Assembly: GCF_009362735.1 (NCBI RefSeq)
Contig: NZ_WHNP01000001.1
Location: 62,001-126,000, forward strand
Reading direction: 5' to 3'
DNA length: 64,000 nucleotides
DNA from: Paraburkholderia franconis
GTDB taxonomy: Bacteria; Pseudomonadota; Gammaproteobacteria; Burkholderiales; Burkholderiaceae
Shown here: in pieces, positions 34,619 through 43,582 of the stretch
Position numbering within the stretch: position 1 is the first letter of the stretch
Layout of the letters: the number at the start of each line of letters is the position of its first letter
The notes under the pieces: generated by a model
The model's database searches: none
What the model saw: the letters and a program-made list of their open reading frames with translations, nothing else
What the model was told of the DNA's origin: nothing
Translations under genes and position numbers: made by a program

Positions 34619-37600
34619 CTACTTCAACGCCCGCGCCAACACCCGCGCAACATGCAACGCATCGACACCCGCGCCGTCGTGAATCTGATGACGGCAGCTC
34701 GTCCCGTCGGCGACCATCACGGTATTCGCGTCGATCTTGCGCACGGCGGGTAGTAACGACAACTCGGCCATCGCCATCGATGCGTCGTAATGCTCGGCTT
34801 CATACCCGAAGCTGCCCGCCATCCCACAGCACGACGATTCGACCGTCGACACCTTCAGCTCAGGAATCCACTTCAGCACGGTTTGCACGGGCGAAAACGC
34901 ATCGAACGCCTTCTGATGACAGTGACCGTGCACGAGCGCCTGATTCACGCCACCGTCTAGCGGTTTCAATTCGAGCTTCAGGCGGCCAGCCTTCTGTTCG
35001 CTGACGAGAAATTCCTCGAACAGCATCGCGCGCTTCGACAAACGCTCCGCCTCTTCACCGAAGCCGTATTGCAGAAACTCGTCACGCAACGACAGCAGAC
35101 ACGACGGTTCCAGCCCGACCACGGATACGCCGCGCTCGACGAACGGCCTGAACGCATCGAGCACTCTGCGCGCCTCGCGCTTCGCTTCGTCGACGAGACC
35201 CGCTGCGAGGAACGTGCGTCCGCAGCACAGAGGACGCTCCCCTGCGCGCGTATTGAAGTGCACGGTATAACCCGCTGCTTCGAGCACCTGTTGCGCAGCG
35301 CGCGCGTTCTCCGGTTCGATGCTGTTGTTGAACGTATCGACGAATAGCAGCACTTCTTTCTGCGTTTCTTTCGGCGCCTTCGAAGATGCAGCCTTCACAT
35401 TGGCGTCGCTCAGAAACGGCTTGACGAAGCGCGGCAACGAACGCTGCGGCGCAAAGCCCAACGCGCGCTTCACCGGCGACAGGTTCGCAGCGAATGCGAA
35501 CACGCTGGGCATGCGGGCCGCCATCGCCGCATAACGCGGCATGAACGCGATCATCTTCTCGCGCAAGCGCAGACCGTGCTTTTGCGCCCACGCTGCGCGC
35601 GCCTCGATCTTGAACTTCGCCATGTCGACGCCCGTCGGGCAATCGCGCTTGCAGCCCTTGCACGACACGCACAGATCGAGCGTATCCTTCACGTCCTCGC
35701 TCGCGAGCCCTTCCGCGCCGAGCTGCCCCGACAGCGCGAGCCGCAACGTATTCGCGCGCCCGCGCGTCACATGCTGCTCGTCTTTCGTCACGCGATAGCT
35801 CGGACACATCGTGCCCGCATCGAACTTGCGGCAATGTCCGTTGTTGTTGCACATCTCGACGGCTTTCGCGAGGCCGCCCGCCAGATCGCTGCCCGTTCCG
35901 GGTGCCGTTTCCACGCCCGTCAGCGGATCGCGCTCGACATTCCACGACGACCAGTCGAGCGCGGGCATCAACGGACGCACCTTGTATCCGGGCGCAAAAC
36001 GGAAGTTGCGCGTGTCGTCCATCTTCGGCGGACGCACGATCTTGTCCGGATTCATCCGGTTGTCGGGATCGAAAAGCGCCTTGATCTCGCTGAACGCCTG
36101 ATTGATGCGCGGACCGTACTGCCACGCAACCCATTCGCCGCGGCACAGGCCATCGCCATGCTCGCCCGAATACGCGCCCTTGTATTCGCGCACGAGCGCG
36201 GCCGCTTCTTCCGCGATGGCGCGCATCTTCTTCGCGCCGTCGCGGCGCATGTCGAGAATGGGCCGCACGTGCAGCGTGCCGACGCTCGCATGCGCGTACC
36301 ACGTCCCTTCCGTGCCGTTGCGATGAAACACGTCCGTGAGCCGGCTCGTGTATTCGGCGAGGTGTTCGAGCGGCACCGCGCAATCTTCGATGAACGACAC
36401 GGGCTTGCCATCGCCCTTCATGCTCATCATGATATTGAGGCCCGCCTTGCGCACTTCCCACAACGCTTTTTGTTCGGCGGCGTCGGGCATCTGCACAACC
36501 GAATCGGGCAAACCGAGATCGGCCATCAGCTCCGTCAACTGCTTGAGCAACGCGAGCTGCACATCGCGATCCTCGCCGGCGAACTCGACGAGCAGAATCG
36601 CTTCCGGCCTGCCGACCAGCGCCTTTTCGATCACCGGCCTGAACGAAGGGTTGCTCATCGCGAGCTCGATCATCGTGCGATCGACCAGTTCGACGGCAAC
36701 GGGCTCGAGCTTCACGATGTGCTGCGTCAAGTCCATCGCCTGCCAGAACGTCGGGAAGTTCACCACGCCCAGTGTCTTGTGCGCGGGCAATGGCGTGAGC
36801 TTCAGCGTCAACTGGCGGCTGAACGCGAGCGTGCCCTCCGAGCCGACAAGCAGATGCGCGAGATTTGCAAAGCCATCGTCGGTATGAGCACGCGGATTCT
36901 GGCAGTCGAACAGATCGATGTTGTAGCCCGCGACGCGCCGCAGCACCTTCGGCACCCGCGCGACGATCTCATCGCGCTCGCGCAGCGCAATTGCCTTCAC
37001 GCCTTCGAGGATCTGCTGCAAGCGCGCACCCTGCGGCGCGTTGCGCAGCGAAGCGAAATGCGCTTGCGTGCCGTCCGCGAGAATCGCGTCAATCGCTTCG
37101 ACGTTGTGGACCATGTTGCCGTATTCGATCGAGCGCGAACCGCACGAGTTGTTGCCCGCCATCCCGCCGATCGTGCATTGCGCCGCCGTCGACACATCGA
37201 CGGGAAACCACAGGCCATGCGGCTTCAGCCACGCATTCAGATGATCGAGCACGATGCCGGGCTCGACCGTCACCGTGCGCTTGTCCTTGTCGAAGTCGAT
37301 GACCTGATTGAGCCATTTGCTCGTATCGACGACGAGCGCCTCGCCCACCGTCTGTCCGCACTGGCTCGAACCCGCGCCGCGCGCGAGCAGCGGCACATGC
37401 TCGCAGCGCGCGATGTCCAGCGCGACGCGCAGATCGTCCTGGTCGCGCGGCACGACGACGCCGATCGGCGTGATCTGATAGATCGATGCATCCGTCGAAT
37501 AACGGCCACGGCTTGCGGCATCGAACAGCACGTCGCCGCGCAGTTCCTTGCGCAGCCGGTTGGCGAGCGGCGTCCCCGTGCGCGCCGACGAAGGCACGAG

Positions 37601-37642
37601 ATGAATCGGTTTGACGAGCAGAGTGGAGTTTGCGTTCGACAT
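34619..37642 (-). CDS. FAD/Fe-S D-2-hydroxyacid dehydrogenase (YdiJ/D-2-hydroxyglutarate dehydrogenase type)
   Basis: 1007 residues, like E. coli YdiJ (1018). The N-terminal half is a PCMH/VAO-type FAD domain (PLLARGAGSSQCGQ; CTIGGMAGNNSCGSRSIEYGN) followed by a GlcD-like C-terminal FAD-oxidase domain. Residues ~610-690 form a ferredoxin-like region (NGHCRKFDAGTMCPSYR; CVSCKGCKRDCPTGVD). The C-terminal ~250 residues form a CCG-type GlpC/GlcF domain (GHCHQKAF; SCCGMAGSFGYE). It would oxidise D-2-hydroxyacids and pass electrons to the quinone pool. It is last in a group with the hydratase, MFS and aminotransferase genes, suggesting a 2-hydroxyacid or glyoxylate-linked catabolic route. Confidence 0.9.
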   Translation of the reverse strand: MSNANSTLLVKPIHLVPSSARTGTPLANRLRKELRGDVLFDAASRGRYSTDASIYQITPIGVVVPRDQDDLRVALDIARCEHVPLLARGAGSSQCGQTVGEALVVDTSKWLNQVIDFDKDKRTVTVEPGIVLDHLNAWLKPHGLWFPVDVSTAAQCTIGGMAGNNSCGSRSIEYGNMVHNVEAIDAILADGTQAHFASLRNAPQGARLQQILEGVKAIALRERDEIVARVPKVLRRVAGYNIDLFDCQNPRAHTDDGFANLAHLLVGSEGTLAFSRQLTLKLTPLPAHKTLGVVNFPTFWQAMDLTQHIVKLEPVAVELVDRTMIELAMSNPSFRPVIEKALVGRPEAILLVEFAGEDRDVQLALLKQLTELMADLGLPDSVVQMPDAAEQKALWEVRKAGLNIMMSMKGDGKPVSFIEDCAVPLEHLAEYTSRLTDVFHRNGTEGTWYAHASVGTLHVRPILDMRRDGAKKMRAIAEEAAALVREYKGAYSGEHGDGLCRGEWVAWQYGPRINQAFSEIKALFDPDNRMNPDKIVRPPKMDDTRNFRFAPGYKVRPLMPALDWSSWNVERDPLTGVETAPGTGSDLAGGLAKAVEMCNNNGHCRKFDAGTMCPSYRVTKDEQHVTRGRANTLRLALSGQLGAEGLASEDVKDTLDLCVSCKGCKRDCPTGVDMAKFKIEARAAWAQKHGLRLREKMIAFMPRYAAMAARMPSVFAFAANLSPVKRALGFAPQRSLPRFVKPFLSDANVKAASSKAPKETQKEVLLFVDTFNNSIEPENARAAQQVLEAAGYTVHFNTRAGERPLCCGRTFLAAGLVDEAKREARRVLDAFRPFVERGVSVVGLEPSCLLSLRDEFLQYGFGEEAERLSKRAMLFEEFLVSEQKAGRLKLELKPLDGGVNQALVHGHCHQKAFDAFSPVQTVLKWIPELKVSTVESSCCGMAGSFGYEAEHYDASMAMAELSLLPAVRKIDANTVMVADGTSCRHQIHDGAGVDALHVARVLARALK

Positions 37643-37711
37643 GTGCTTCGGCCTGTGAGAATGCCTGGAAGGCGACGCTTATAGGCGATAGGCGAGCCCT
37701 GAAAAGCGGGA

Positions 37712-38461
37712 CTATTCGAGCGTGACGCTGACGGGCGCGAGCCCTTCGATGTGTCCGCGCGCGGTGCCCGCCCCCTGTGGGAAGAACATGCCCGTATAGG
37801 AACCCGTCGTGACGATCATGTCGGGCGTCACGGCAATGCCGCGATGCTGCGTGCAGTGATTGACGAGCCATGTCAGCAGACGCCGCGGGTCGCCGCACGG
37901 ATTCGAAGGCGCCGCCTTCACGACGTCGCGCTCTTCGAACGTGAAGGTGAGCGTCGGCGCGACGAACGAAAAATCGCGCCGGTACTTCGTGAACTCACCG
38001 GCGATCAACACGCCGTGATTCTGCAAGTCCGCGAGTTGCGCGAGCTTGTCGACGTTGGGCCACTGCTCGAAGCGGCTCGCAACGATTTCGATGGTAGCCG
38101 CCATCGAGTCGATTGCGTCAAGCACTTCCACTTCATGATAGGCCTTCGTCGCGGGCTCGAAACGCCGGTTGAAGCGGAACGCGATTTCCAGTTCGAGGCC
38201 GAGCGGCTTGTAGTGAGCGCGCGGCAGACGCGCGCCGTCGACATGCAGATCGCTCGACGGCAGCGGCGCGCCCTGAATCGCGCCCTCGGCGGATTTCGCG
38301 CCGATTTTCCAGCCACCGATGCGCGCGCCGCGCGATGCCAGCAGTTCGTGCTGGATCGCGTAAGCAGCGCTTGCGTCGGCGGGAATCAGTTCGGTCGGGA
38401 GCGACGCGAGCGTCGTGTGATCGGCGCGCGCGTCGGCGAGTTGTCGGCTCAGCATGTTCAT
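37712..38461 (-). CDS. 2-keto-4-pentenoate hydratase-like protein (FAH superfamily)
   Basis: 249 residues. It shows the hydratase pattern of MhpD/HpaH-like proteins: IGGWKIGAKSAEGAIQGAPL, LELEIAFRFNR with the metal-binding acidic pair, and IVTTGSYTGMFFPQGAG near the C-terminus. Such enzymes hydrate 2-oxo-4-enoates or decarboxylate related oxo-acids with Mg2+. The start is ambiguous between two nearby ATGs (38461 or 38455). It starts 17 nt after the MFS stop, so it is in the same operon. In this setting it may act on a 2-oxoacid derived from the imported compound. Confidence 0.82.
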   Translation of the reverse strand: MNMLSRQLADARADHTTLASLPTELIPADASAAYAIQHELLASRGARIGGWKIGAKSAEGAIQGAPLPSSDLHVDGARLPRAHYKPLGLELEIAFRFNRRFEPATKAYHEVEVLDAIDSMAATIEIVASRFEQWPNVDKLAQLADLQNHGVLIAGEFTKYRRDFSFVAPTLTFTFEERDVVKAAPSNPCGDPRRLLTWLVNHCTQHRGIAVTPDMIVTTGSYTGMFFPQGAGTARGHIEGLAPVSVTLE

Positions 38462-38478
38462 TCAGACGTTAGCAAGGT

Positions 38479-39765
38479 TCACGCGTTGAAGCGCGTGGCA
38501 GGTTGTGCGCTCGGCTCTGCGCCGACAGCGAAACGGCTTTCCGGTTGCATGCGGAACGCGAGCACGACGCCGATCGCCATCAGCAGCATGCTGCCCACGA
38601 AAGGCAGTTCCCAGTTGCCGAATGAATCGATCAGATAGCCCGACAGCACAGGCGAAATGATCGCCGCGAGCGCCGAGCCCGTATTCATCATGCCGCTCGC
38701 GGTGCCCGAGTATTCCGGCGCGATGTCCATCGGAATCGCCCACATCGGCCCGATCGTCATCTCGGCAAAGAAGAAGCCCGACGACAGACACACCATCGAC
38801 ACATACAGGTTGTGCGTGAGCATCAACGGCACCAGCGATGCGAGCGTGAGCAGCATGCAGATCGACACCATCCAGCTGCGTGCGCGCTTGAGGCTGCCCG
38901 TGCGCTCGAAGAGCTTGTCGGTGACGATGCCGCCCAGCGTATCGCCGATCACGCCCGCGAAAAACACCGCCGAAGCGAACACAGCCGACTTCTTCAGATC
39001 GAGGTGATAGCTATGCAGGAAGTACTGCGGAATCCAGCTGAGGAAAAGCCACAACGTCCAGCCATAGCAGAAGTACACGACGGTCACAGGTGCCATGCGC
39101 TTGAAGAGCGCTTTCCACGGCACGTTTGCAGTTTTGACTTTCGGCGCGGGCAGCATGTCGAGTTCCGCCTGCGTGATGCGACGATGCTCTTTCGGATGCT
39201 CGGTGAACGTCAGCGCCCATACGACGACCCACAGCAAGCTGAACGCGCCGCAGATATAGAACGATTCGCGCCAGCCCCACGTCGTCATCACGAGCACGAT
39301 CACGCCGGGCGCAACGGCATTGCCGATGCGCGCCGCCGCGTGCGTGATGCCCTGCGCGAATCCGCGCTTCTCTTTCGCGACCCAGCGCGACATTGCAGCC
39401 GTCGCGGCAGGAAACGTCGCGCCTTCGCCGAAGCCGAGCAGCACGCGCGCGACGAGCAGCGAGATCAGGCCGCCCGCGAAGCCCGTCAACAGCGTCGCGA
39501 CGGCCCAGATCGCGCCGCACGCGAGCAGCGTGCGCTTCGCGCCGAAGCGATCGCTCACCCAGCCGCCGATGATCTGGAACACGAGATACGGATACGCGAA
39601 GGCCGAGAAGACGAGGCCGACTTCCGTATGCGAAAGATGAAACTCCTTGCCGAAGCCCGCAGCCGCCGTGCTGACATTGACGCGGTCAAGGTAGGTGATG
39701 AAGTACATGATGCATAGCATCAGTAGAACGATACTGGTCGCACTGGTCACACGAAACCGCTTCAT
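38479..39765 (-). CDS. MFS transporter, anion:cation symporter (ACS) type
   Basis: 428 residues with 12 membrane segments. The start MKRFRVTSATSIVLLMLCIMY leads to ITYLDRVNVSTA, the ACS-family helix-1 motif (YxDRxN). GGWVSDRFGAKRTL is the MFS loop motif and GFGEGATFPAA is typical of helix 4 in the ACS family. These symporters import organic anions such as glucarate, galactonate, tartrate or hydroxy-acids. Its place between the class V aminotransferase and the hydratase suggests it supplies their substrate. Confidence 0.9.
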   Translation of the reverse strand: MKRFRVTSATSIVLLMLCIMYFITYLDRVNVSTAAAGFGKEFHLSHTEVGLVFSAFAYPYLVFQIIGGWVSDRFGAKRTLLACGAIWAVATLLTGFAGGLISLLVARVLLGFGEGATFPAATAAMSRWVAKEKRGFAQGITHAAARIGNAVAPGVIVLVMTTWGWRESFYICGAFSLLWVVVWALTFTEHPKEHRRITQAELDMLPAPKVKTANVPWKALFKRMAPVTVVYFCYGWTLWLFLSWIPQYFLHSYHLDLKKSAVFASAVFFAGVIGDTLGGIVTDKLFERTGSLKRARSWMVSICMLLTLASLVPLMLTHNLYVSMVCLSSGFFFAEMTIGPMWAIPMDIAPEYSGTASGMMNTGSALAAIISPVLSGYLIDSFGNWELPFVGSMLLMAIGVVLAFRMQPESRFAVGAEPSAQPATRFNA

Positions 39766-39961
39766 CGTCTGTCTCCGTTGCTTGCGACGGCGCGTTCGCG
39801 CAGGCTGTTCAGCCGTGATGCCGCGCGAGCCGCTGTCTGCGTGGTCTGCCGTTTGCGTTGATCGCGTCTGTGGTGCTGTTCGCTTGCGTGCTTCTTTCTT
39901 GTTGTTGTGCGTCGCGCTGACGAGGCGCGTGGGGTTACTACGCCATCGTCATCGTCTTCGA

Positions 39962-39993
39962 ATGAAGGAAGCAGTGTGATTCGCTTCCTTCAT
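39962..39993 (-). promoter_or_regulatory. Intercistronic hairpin downstream of the class V aminotransferase gene
   Basis: ATGAAGGAAGC (39962-39972) pairs perfectly with GCTTCCTTCAT (39983-39993) across a 10-nt loop. It lies 20 nt past the aminotransferase stop codon in a 248-bp gap before the MFS gene. No T-tract follows on the minus strand. A partial attenuator or stabiliser would let the first gene be expressed above the rest. Confidence 0.5.
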
Positions 39994-40013
39994 CGCTGAT
40001 GTTTATCGGCGGA

Positions 40014-41234
40014 TCACGCGGCCGCCTTGAGCTTCGGCGCGTTCGGCTGTGACATCAGGAACTCCATCGCGGCGGGCAGTCCGCTCGCGGCGATGGGCAC
40101 GCCCGCGAGTTGCAGGCCCATTTCGACGCCCGCGAGCGTGGCCATCAGCGTGAGGTCGTTGCAGTCGCCCAAGTGGCCGATGCGGAACATGCGCCCCTTC
40201 ATCTTGCCGAGGCCCGTGCCGAGCGACATGTCGAAGCGTTCGTAGATAACCTTGCGCACCGCATCGGCATCGATGCCATCCGGCATCATCACACCCGTCA
40301 GCACGGGGCTGTAGACGGAAGGATCGACGCATTGAATCTCAAGGCCCCACGCGCGCACTGCGCGGCGGCACGCTTCGGCGAGGCGGCCGTGACGCGCGAA
40401 CACGTTGTCGAGCCCTTCACCGAGAATCATGTCGAGCGCTTCCGAGAGCCCGTACAGCAGGTTCGTGTTCGGCGTGTACGGCCAGTAGCCGCTCTTGTTC
40501 ATTTCGATGATTTCGGCCCAGTCCCAGAACGCGCGCGGCAGCTTCGCGTGTTTGCCTGCCTCGATCGCCTTCTGCGATACCGCGTTGAAGCTGATGCCGG
40601 GCGGCAGCATCAAGCCCTTCTGCGAGCCGGACACGGTCACGTCCACGCCCCATTCGTCGTGGCGATAGTCGGCGCATGCGAGGCCCGAGATCGTATCGAC
40701 GAGCAGCAGCGCCGGATGGCCCGCCGCATCGATCGCGCGGCGCACGGCCGCGATGTCGGAGGTAACGCCCGTCGACGTTTCGTTGTGCACGACGCACACG
40801 GCCTTGATCGCATGCTGCGTGTCTTCGCGCAGACGCGCTTCGATCATCTGCGGCTGCACGCCGCGCCGCCAGCCTTCGATGCCGGGCAGGCCCAGAAACT
40901 CCGCCTTCAGGCCGAGGTTGTCGGCCATCTTCTTCCACAGCGTCGCGAAGTGGCCCGTCTCGTACATCAACACGTGATCGCCGGGGCTCAGCGTGTTCGA
41001 CAGCGCGGCCTCCCAGGCGCCCGTGCCCGACGCCGGATAGATCACGACGGGCTGCTGCGTCTTGAAGATCTTCTTGATGCCTTCGAGCACTTTCAGGCCC
41101 AGCGCGCCGAACTCCGGACCGCGATGGTCGATGGTCGGATAGCTCATCGCCCGCAGGATGCGGTCGGGCACCGGGCTCGGACCCGGAATCTGCAAAAAGT
41201 GGCGGCCTGCGGGATGAAAGTCCAGGTTCAGCAT
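40014..41234 (-). CDS. Class V aminotransferase, serine-glyoxylate/alanine-glyoxylate type
   Basis: 406 residues from ATG 41232-41234 with GAGGAGA upstream; the open frame to 41339 covers the promoter. It starts with FLQIPGPSPVPDRILRAM, the family's N-terminal motif. It has YPASGTGAWEAAL, VVHNETSTGV, LLVDTISGLA and the PLP lysine K206 in VSGSQKGLMLPPG. It matches SgaA-type enzymes that transfer the amino group from serine or alanine to glyoxylate. A promoter and a GntR-type operator are visible upstream, divergent from the GntR gene, so substrate-dependent derepression is likely. Confidence 0.9.
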   Translation of the reverse strand: MLNLDFHPAGRHFLQIPGPSPVPDRILRAMSYPTIDHRGPEFGALGLKVLEGIKKIFKTQQPVVIYPASGTGAWEAALSNTLSPGDHVLMYETGHFATLWKKMADNLGLKAEFLGLPGIEGWRRGVQPQMIEARLREDTQHAIKAVCVVHNETSTGVTSDIAAVRRAIDAAGHPALLLVDTISGLACADYRHDEWGVDVTVSGSQKGLMLPPGISFNAVSQKAIEAGKHAKLPRAFWDWAEIIEMNKSGYWPYTPNTNLLYGLSEALDMILGEGLDNVFARHGRLAEACRRAVRAWGLEIQCVDPSVYSPVLTGVMMPDGIDADAVRKVIYERFDMSLGTGLGKMKGRMFRIGHLGDCNDLTLMATLAGVEMGLQLAGVPIAASGLPAAMEFLMSQPNAPKLKAAA

Positions 41235-41255
41235 CGGTCGATCTCCTCGATTGAA

Positions 41256-41269
41256 TTTTGCATGCAAAA
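41256..41269. promoter_or_regulatory. GntR operator 1, TTTTGCATGCAAAA
   Basis: A perfect 14-bp palindrome. It lies directly downstream of the -10 box of the aminotransferase promoter, over the expected start point. A second near-identical copy is at 41371. Confidence 0.75.
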
Positions 41270-41270
41270 A

Positions 41271-41299
41271 ACTATAACAACGGATCGCGATCGGCCCAA
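41271..41299 (-). promoter_or_regulatory. Promoter of the class V aminotransferase gene
   Basis: On the minus strand, TTGGGC (41294-41299), a 17-bp spacer and TATAGT (41271-41276). Transcription would start inside operator 1, an arrangement suited to repression. Confidence 0.65.
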
Positions 41300-41370
41300 G
41301 GCAGTGTTTACCCGCGTATTCCCTTGGAGAGACTTGCATGCTTTAAAATCGGCGCATATCGCTTGAGGAT

Positions 41371-41384
41371 TTTTGTATGCAAAA
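41371..41384. promoter_or_regulatory. GntR operator 2, TTTTGTATGCAAAA, covering the regulator's start codon
   Basis: It differs from operator 1 at one base. The ATG of the GntR gene (41377-41379) lies inside it, so binding would put a repressor directly over the start of its own coding sequence. Confidence 0.7.
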
Positions 41385-42102
41385 TTCGGACATTGACGCA
41401 GGCATGACACCGCCTCCCCTGATGCCGAAAGTCGAACGCCAGCGTCTGCACGACACGGTGGTCGAACACATCCGGCGCTTCATCGTCGAAGGCGTGCTGG
41501 AGCCGGGCAAGAAGCTGAACGAACGCGAGTTGTGCGAGACGCTCGGCATTTCGCGCACGCCGCTGCGCGAGGCGCTGAAGGTGCTCGCGGCGGAAGGGCT
41601 GATCGATATCGAGCCGAATCGCGGCGCGTCGGTGTCGAAGATGTCGGAAGCGGAGATACGCGAGACGTTCGAGCTGATGAGCGGGCTCGAGGCGTTTTCA
41701 GGCGAACTGGCCGCCGAGCGCATGACGGCTGCCGAGCTGACGGAGATCAAGGCGCTGCACTATGCGATGCTCGCGTGCCGCACGCAGAACGATCTGGCCG
41801 GCTACTACAGCCGCAATCAGGCGATTCACGACAAGATCAACGAGGCCGCGCGCAATTCGGCGCTGCGTCAGACGTATGTCGCAGTGAATCGCAGATTGCA
41901 GGCGCTGCGCTTTCGCTCGAACTTTCAGACCCCGAAGTGGGATCGCGCGATTCACGATCACGATGAAATGCTGAAGGCGCTGGAAGCGCGCGACGGCAAG
42001 CGTCTTAGCACGATCTTGCGGCAGCATCTGCTGGATAAGCGCGATGCCGTGTTGCAGATACAGTCGCGGGAGGATGCGGCGGCGGGGAAGTTGAAGGCTT
42101 GA
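41377..42102 (+). CDS. GntR-family regulator with FCD domain
   Basis: 241 residues. The N-terminal winged helix (~20-90) reads IRRFIVEGVLEPGKKLNERELCETLGISRTPLREALKVL, the standard GntR motif. The C-terminal FCD-type helical domain (~95-225) has an FHxxI-like NQAIHDKINEAA segment and an IHDHDEMLKAL segment with candidate metal-binding histidines. It divergently neighbours the aminotransferase operon, and both share TTTTGyATGCAAAA operators, so it is the likely repressor of that operon and of itself. The ligand is probably an organic acid. TTGAGGA precedes the start codon. Confidence 0.92.
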   Translation: MQNSDIDAGMTPPPLMPKVERQRLHDTVVEHIRRFIVEGVLEPGKKLNERELCETLGISRTPLREALKVLAAEGLIDIEPNRGASVSKMSEAEIRETFELMSGLEAFSGELAAERMTAAELTEIKALHYAMLACRTQNDLAGYYSRNQAIHDKINEAARNSALRQTYVAVNRRLQALRFRSNFQTPKWDRAIHDHDEMLKALEARDGKRLSTILRQHLLDKRDAVLQIQSREDAAAGKLKA

Positions 42103-42123
42103 TTTAAAGGCTTGAAATGAAGA

Positions 42124-42152
42124 ACGCACGGCGAATTGCCGTGCGTTTTTTA
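42124..42152 (+). terminator. Terminator of the GntR gene
   Basis: ACGCACGGC and GCCGTGCGT form a 9-bp stem with a GAATT loop, followed by TTTTTTA. It is about 20 nt past the stop codon and 20 nt before the end of the convergent MFS gene. Confidence 0.9.
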
Positions 42153-42171
42153 TCATGGGATCACGAACCCA

Positions 42172-43515
42172 TCACCCGTTCGCCTGCCCCGTATGATCCT
42201 TCTGCCGCAACGACTGCGGCAAACCATAAAGAACGATCAACGCGCAGATCAGGCTCAACGCGCCGATCACATACAACGCAGGCGTCGTGCTTCCCGTCAC
42301 GTCGCGCACGCGCCCGACCATCACCGGGCTCACGATTCCGCCCAACTGTCCCAGCGTATTGATCAGCGCGATACCGCCCGCGGCACCCGCGCCCGTCACG
42401 AGCTTCGGCGGCAGCGCCCAGAACGCGGGAATCGAAGCGATCACGCCGGCGCCGAGCACGGCGAGCGCGACCACGAGCATCACAGTCTGCTTGTCGAAGA
42501 AGCCCGCGGCAAAGAACCCGACAGCCGCCATCACCAGCAGCGCGCTCACGAACTTGCGGCGCTCGCCCGACGCGTCCGACATCCGCCCGACCACCACCAT
42601 GCAGATAGCACCGCAGATATACGGCACGGCCGTCAGCAGACCGATGATCGTCGGGCTTTGCGTGCCGGCGCTGCGGATCAGATGCGGCGCCCAGAAATTG
42701 AGGCCGTAAGACGCGATCTGAATGAGGAAATAGATGAGGCCCAGCGTGAGAAAACCAGGCGTGCGAATCGCGCCGAGCAGCGAGTGACCGTGCGCCGTCG
42801 GCTGCGCCTGCTGCGCGACCTGAGCCGACAGATACGTTTTCTCGGCGGGCGACAGCCAGCCTGCATCGTCGATGCGATCCTTCAGCACCTTCAGCACAAG
42901 AATGCCGAGCACGACGCACGGCAAGCCGCCCAGCATGAAGAGCCAATGCCAGCCGCGAATGCCGAACACGCCGTCCATCTGACCGAGCACGAGGCCTGAA
43001 ATCGGTGCGCCGACCAGACCCGAAAACGCCGATGCAAGAAACAGCAGCGACGTGATACGTCCGCGATAGCTCGCCGGAAACCACAGCGTCAGATAGTAGA
43101 GCACGCCCGGCGCAAAGCCCGCTTCCATCGCGCCGATCACGAAGCGCAGTCCATAGAACTGCCATTCGTTCGTGACGAAGACCATTGCCGCCGTCGCGAG
43201 ACCCCATGAAATCATGATCCGCGCGATCCATTTGCGCGCGCCGACCTTGTACAGCAGCATGTTGCTCGGCACTTCAAAGAGCACGTAGCCGATCACGAAG
43301 AGACTCGCGCCGAGACCGTACGCGGTATCGGAAAAGCCGAGGTCGCTTTGCAGCTGGAACTTCGCGAAGCTGATGTTGATGCGATCGAAGAATGCGAACA
43401 GGTAGCAGATCATGATGAGCGGCATCAACCGCCACGCTACCTTTTTGATGATGTCGGCTGTCGCCGATAGCTTGTCGTCGCGGCTGTCCGCCGCCACTGC
43501 GCCTGGTGTGCTCAT
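42172..43515 (-). CDS. MFS transporter, ACS type
   Basis: 447 residues from ATG 43513-43515 with GGAGA upstream (an in-frame ATG at 43527 lacks one). Twelve membrane segments. FAFFDRINISFAKFQLQ is the ACS helix-1 motif, and GAMEAGFAPGVLYYLTLWFP the helix-4 signature. The RITSLLFLASAFSGLVGAP segment also fits phthalate/tartrate/4-hydroxyphenylacetate-type carriers. It starts 67 bp after the HMG-CoA-lyase-like gene and is probably the importer of that pathway's acid substrate. Confidence 0.9.
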   Translation of the reverse strand: MSTPGAVAADSRDDKLSATADIIKKVAWRLMPLIMICYLFAFFDRINISFAKFQLQSDLGFSDTAYGLGASLFVIGYVLFEVPSNMLLYKVGARKWIARIMISWGLATAAMVFVTNEWQFYGLRFVIGAMEAGFAPGVLYYLTLWFPASYRGRITSLLFLASAFSGLVGAPISGLVLGQMDGVFGIRGWHWLFMLGGLPCVVLGILVLKVLKDRIDDAGWLSPAEKTYLSAQVAQQAQPTAHGHSLLGAIRTPGFLTLGLIYFLIQIASYGLNFWAPHLIRSAGTQSPTIIGLLTAVPYICGAICMVVVGRMSDASGERRKFVSALLVMAAVGFFAAGFFDKQTVMLVVALAVLGAGVIASIPAFWALPPKLVTGAGAAGGIALINTLGQLGGIVSPVMVGRVRDVTGSTTPALYVIGALSLICALIVLYGLPQSLRQKDHTGQANG

Positions 43516-43582
43516 GCTTGTCTCCACGCCGGATTCGGCGATGCCGTCCGGTCGTCAGTGTTGTTGTCGAAGTGAATGAAAC

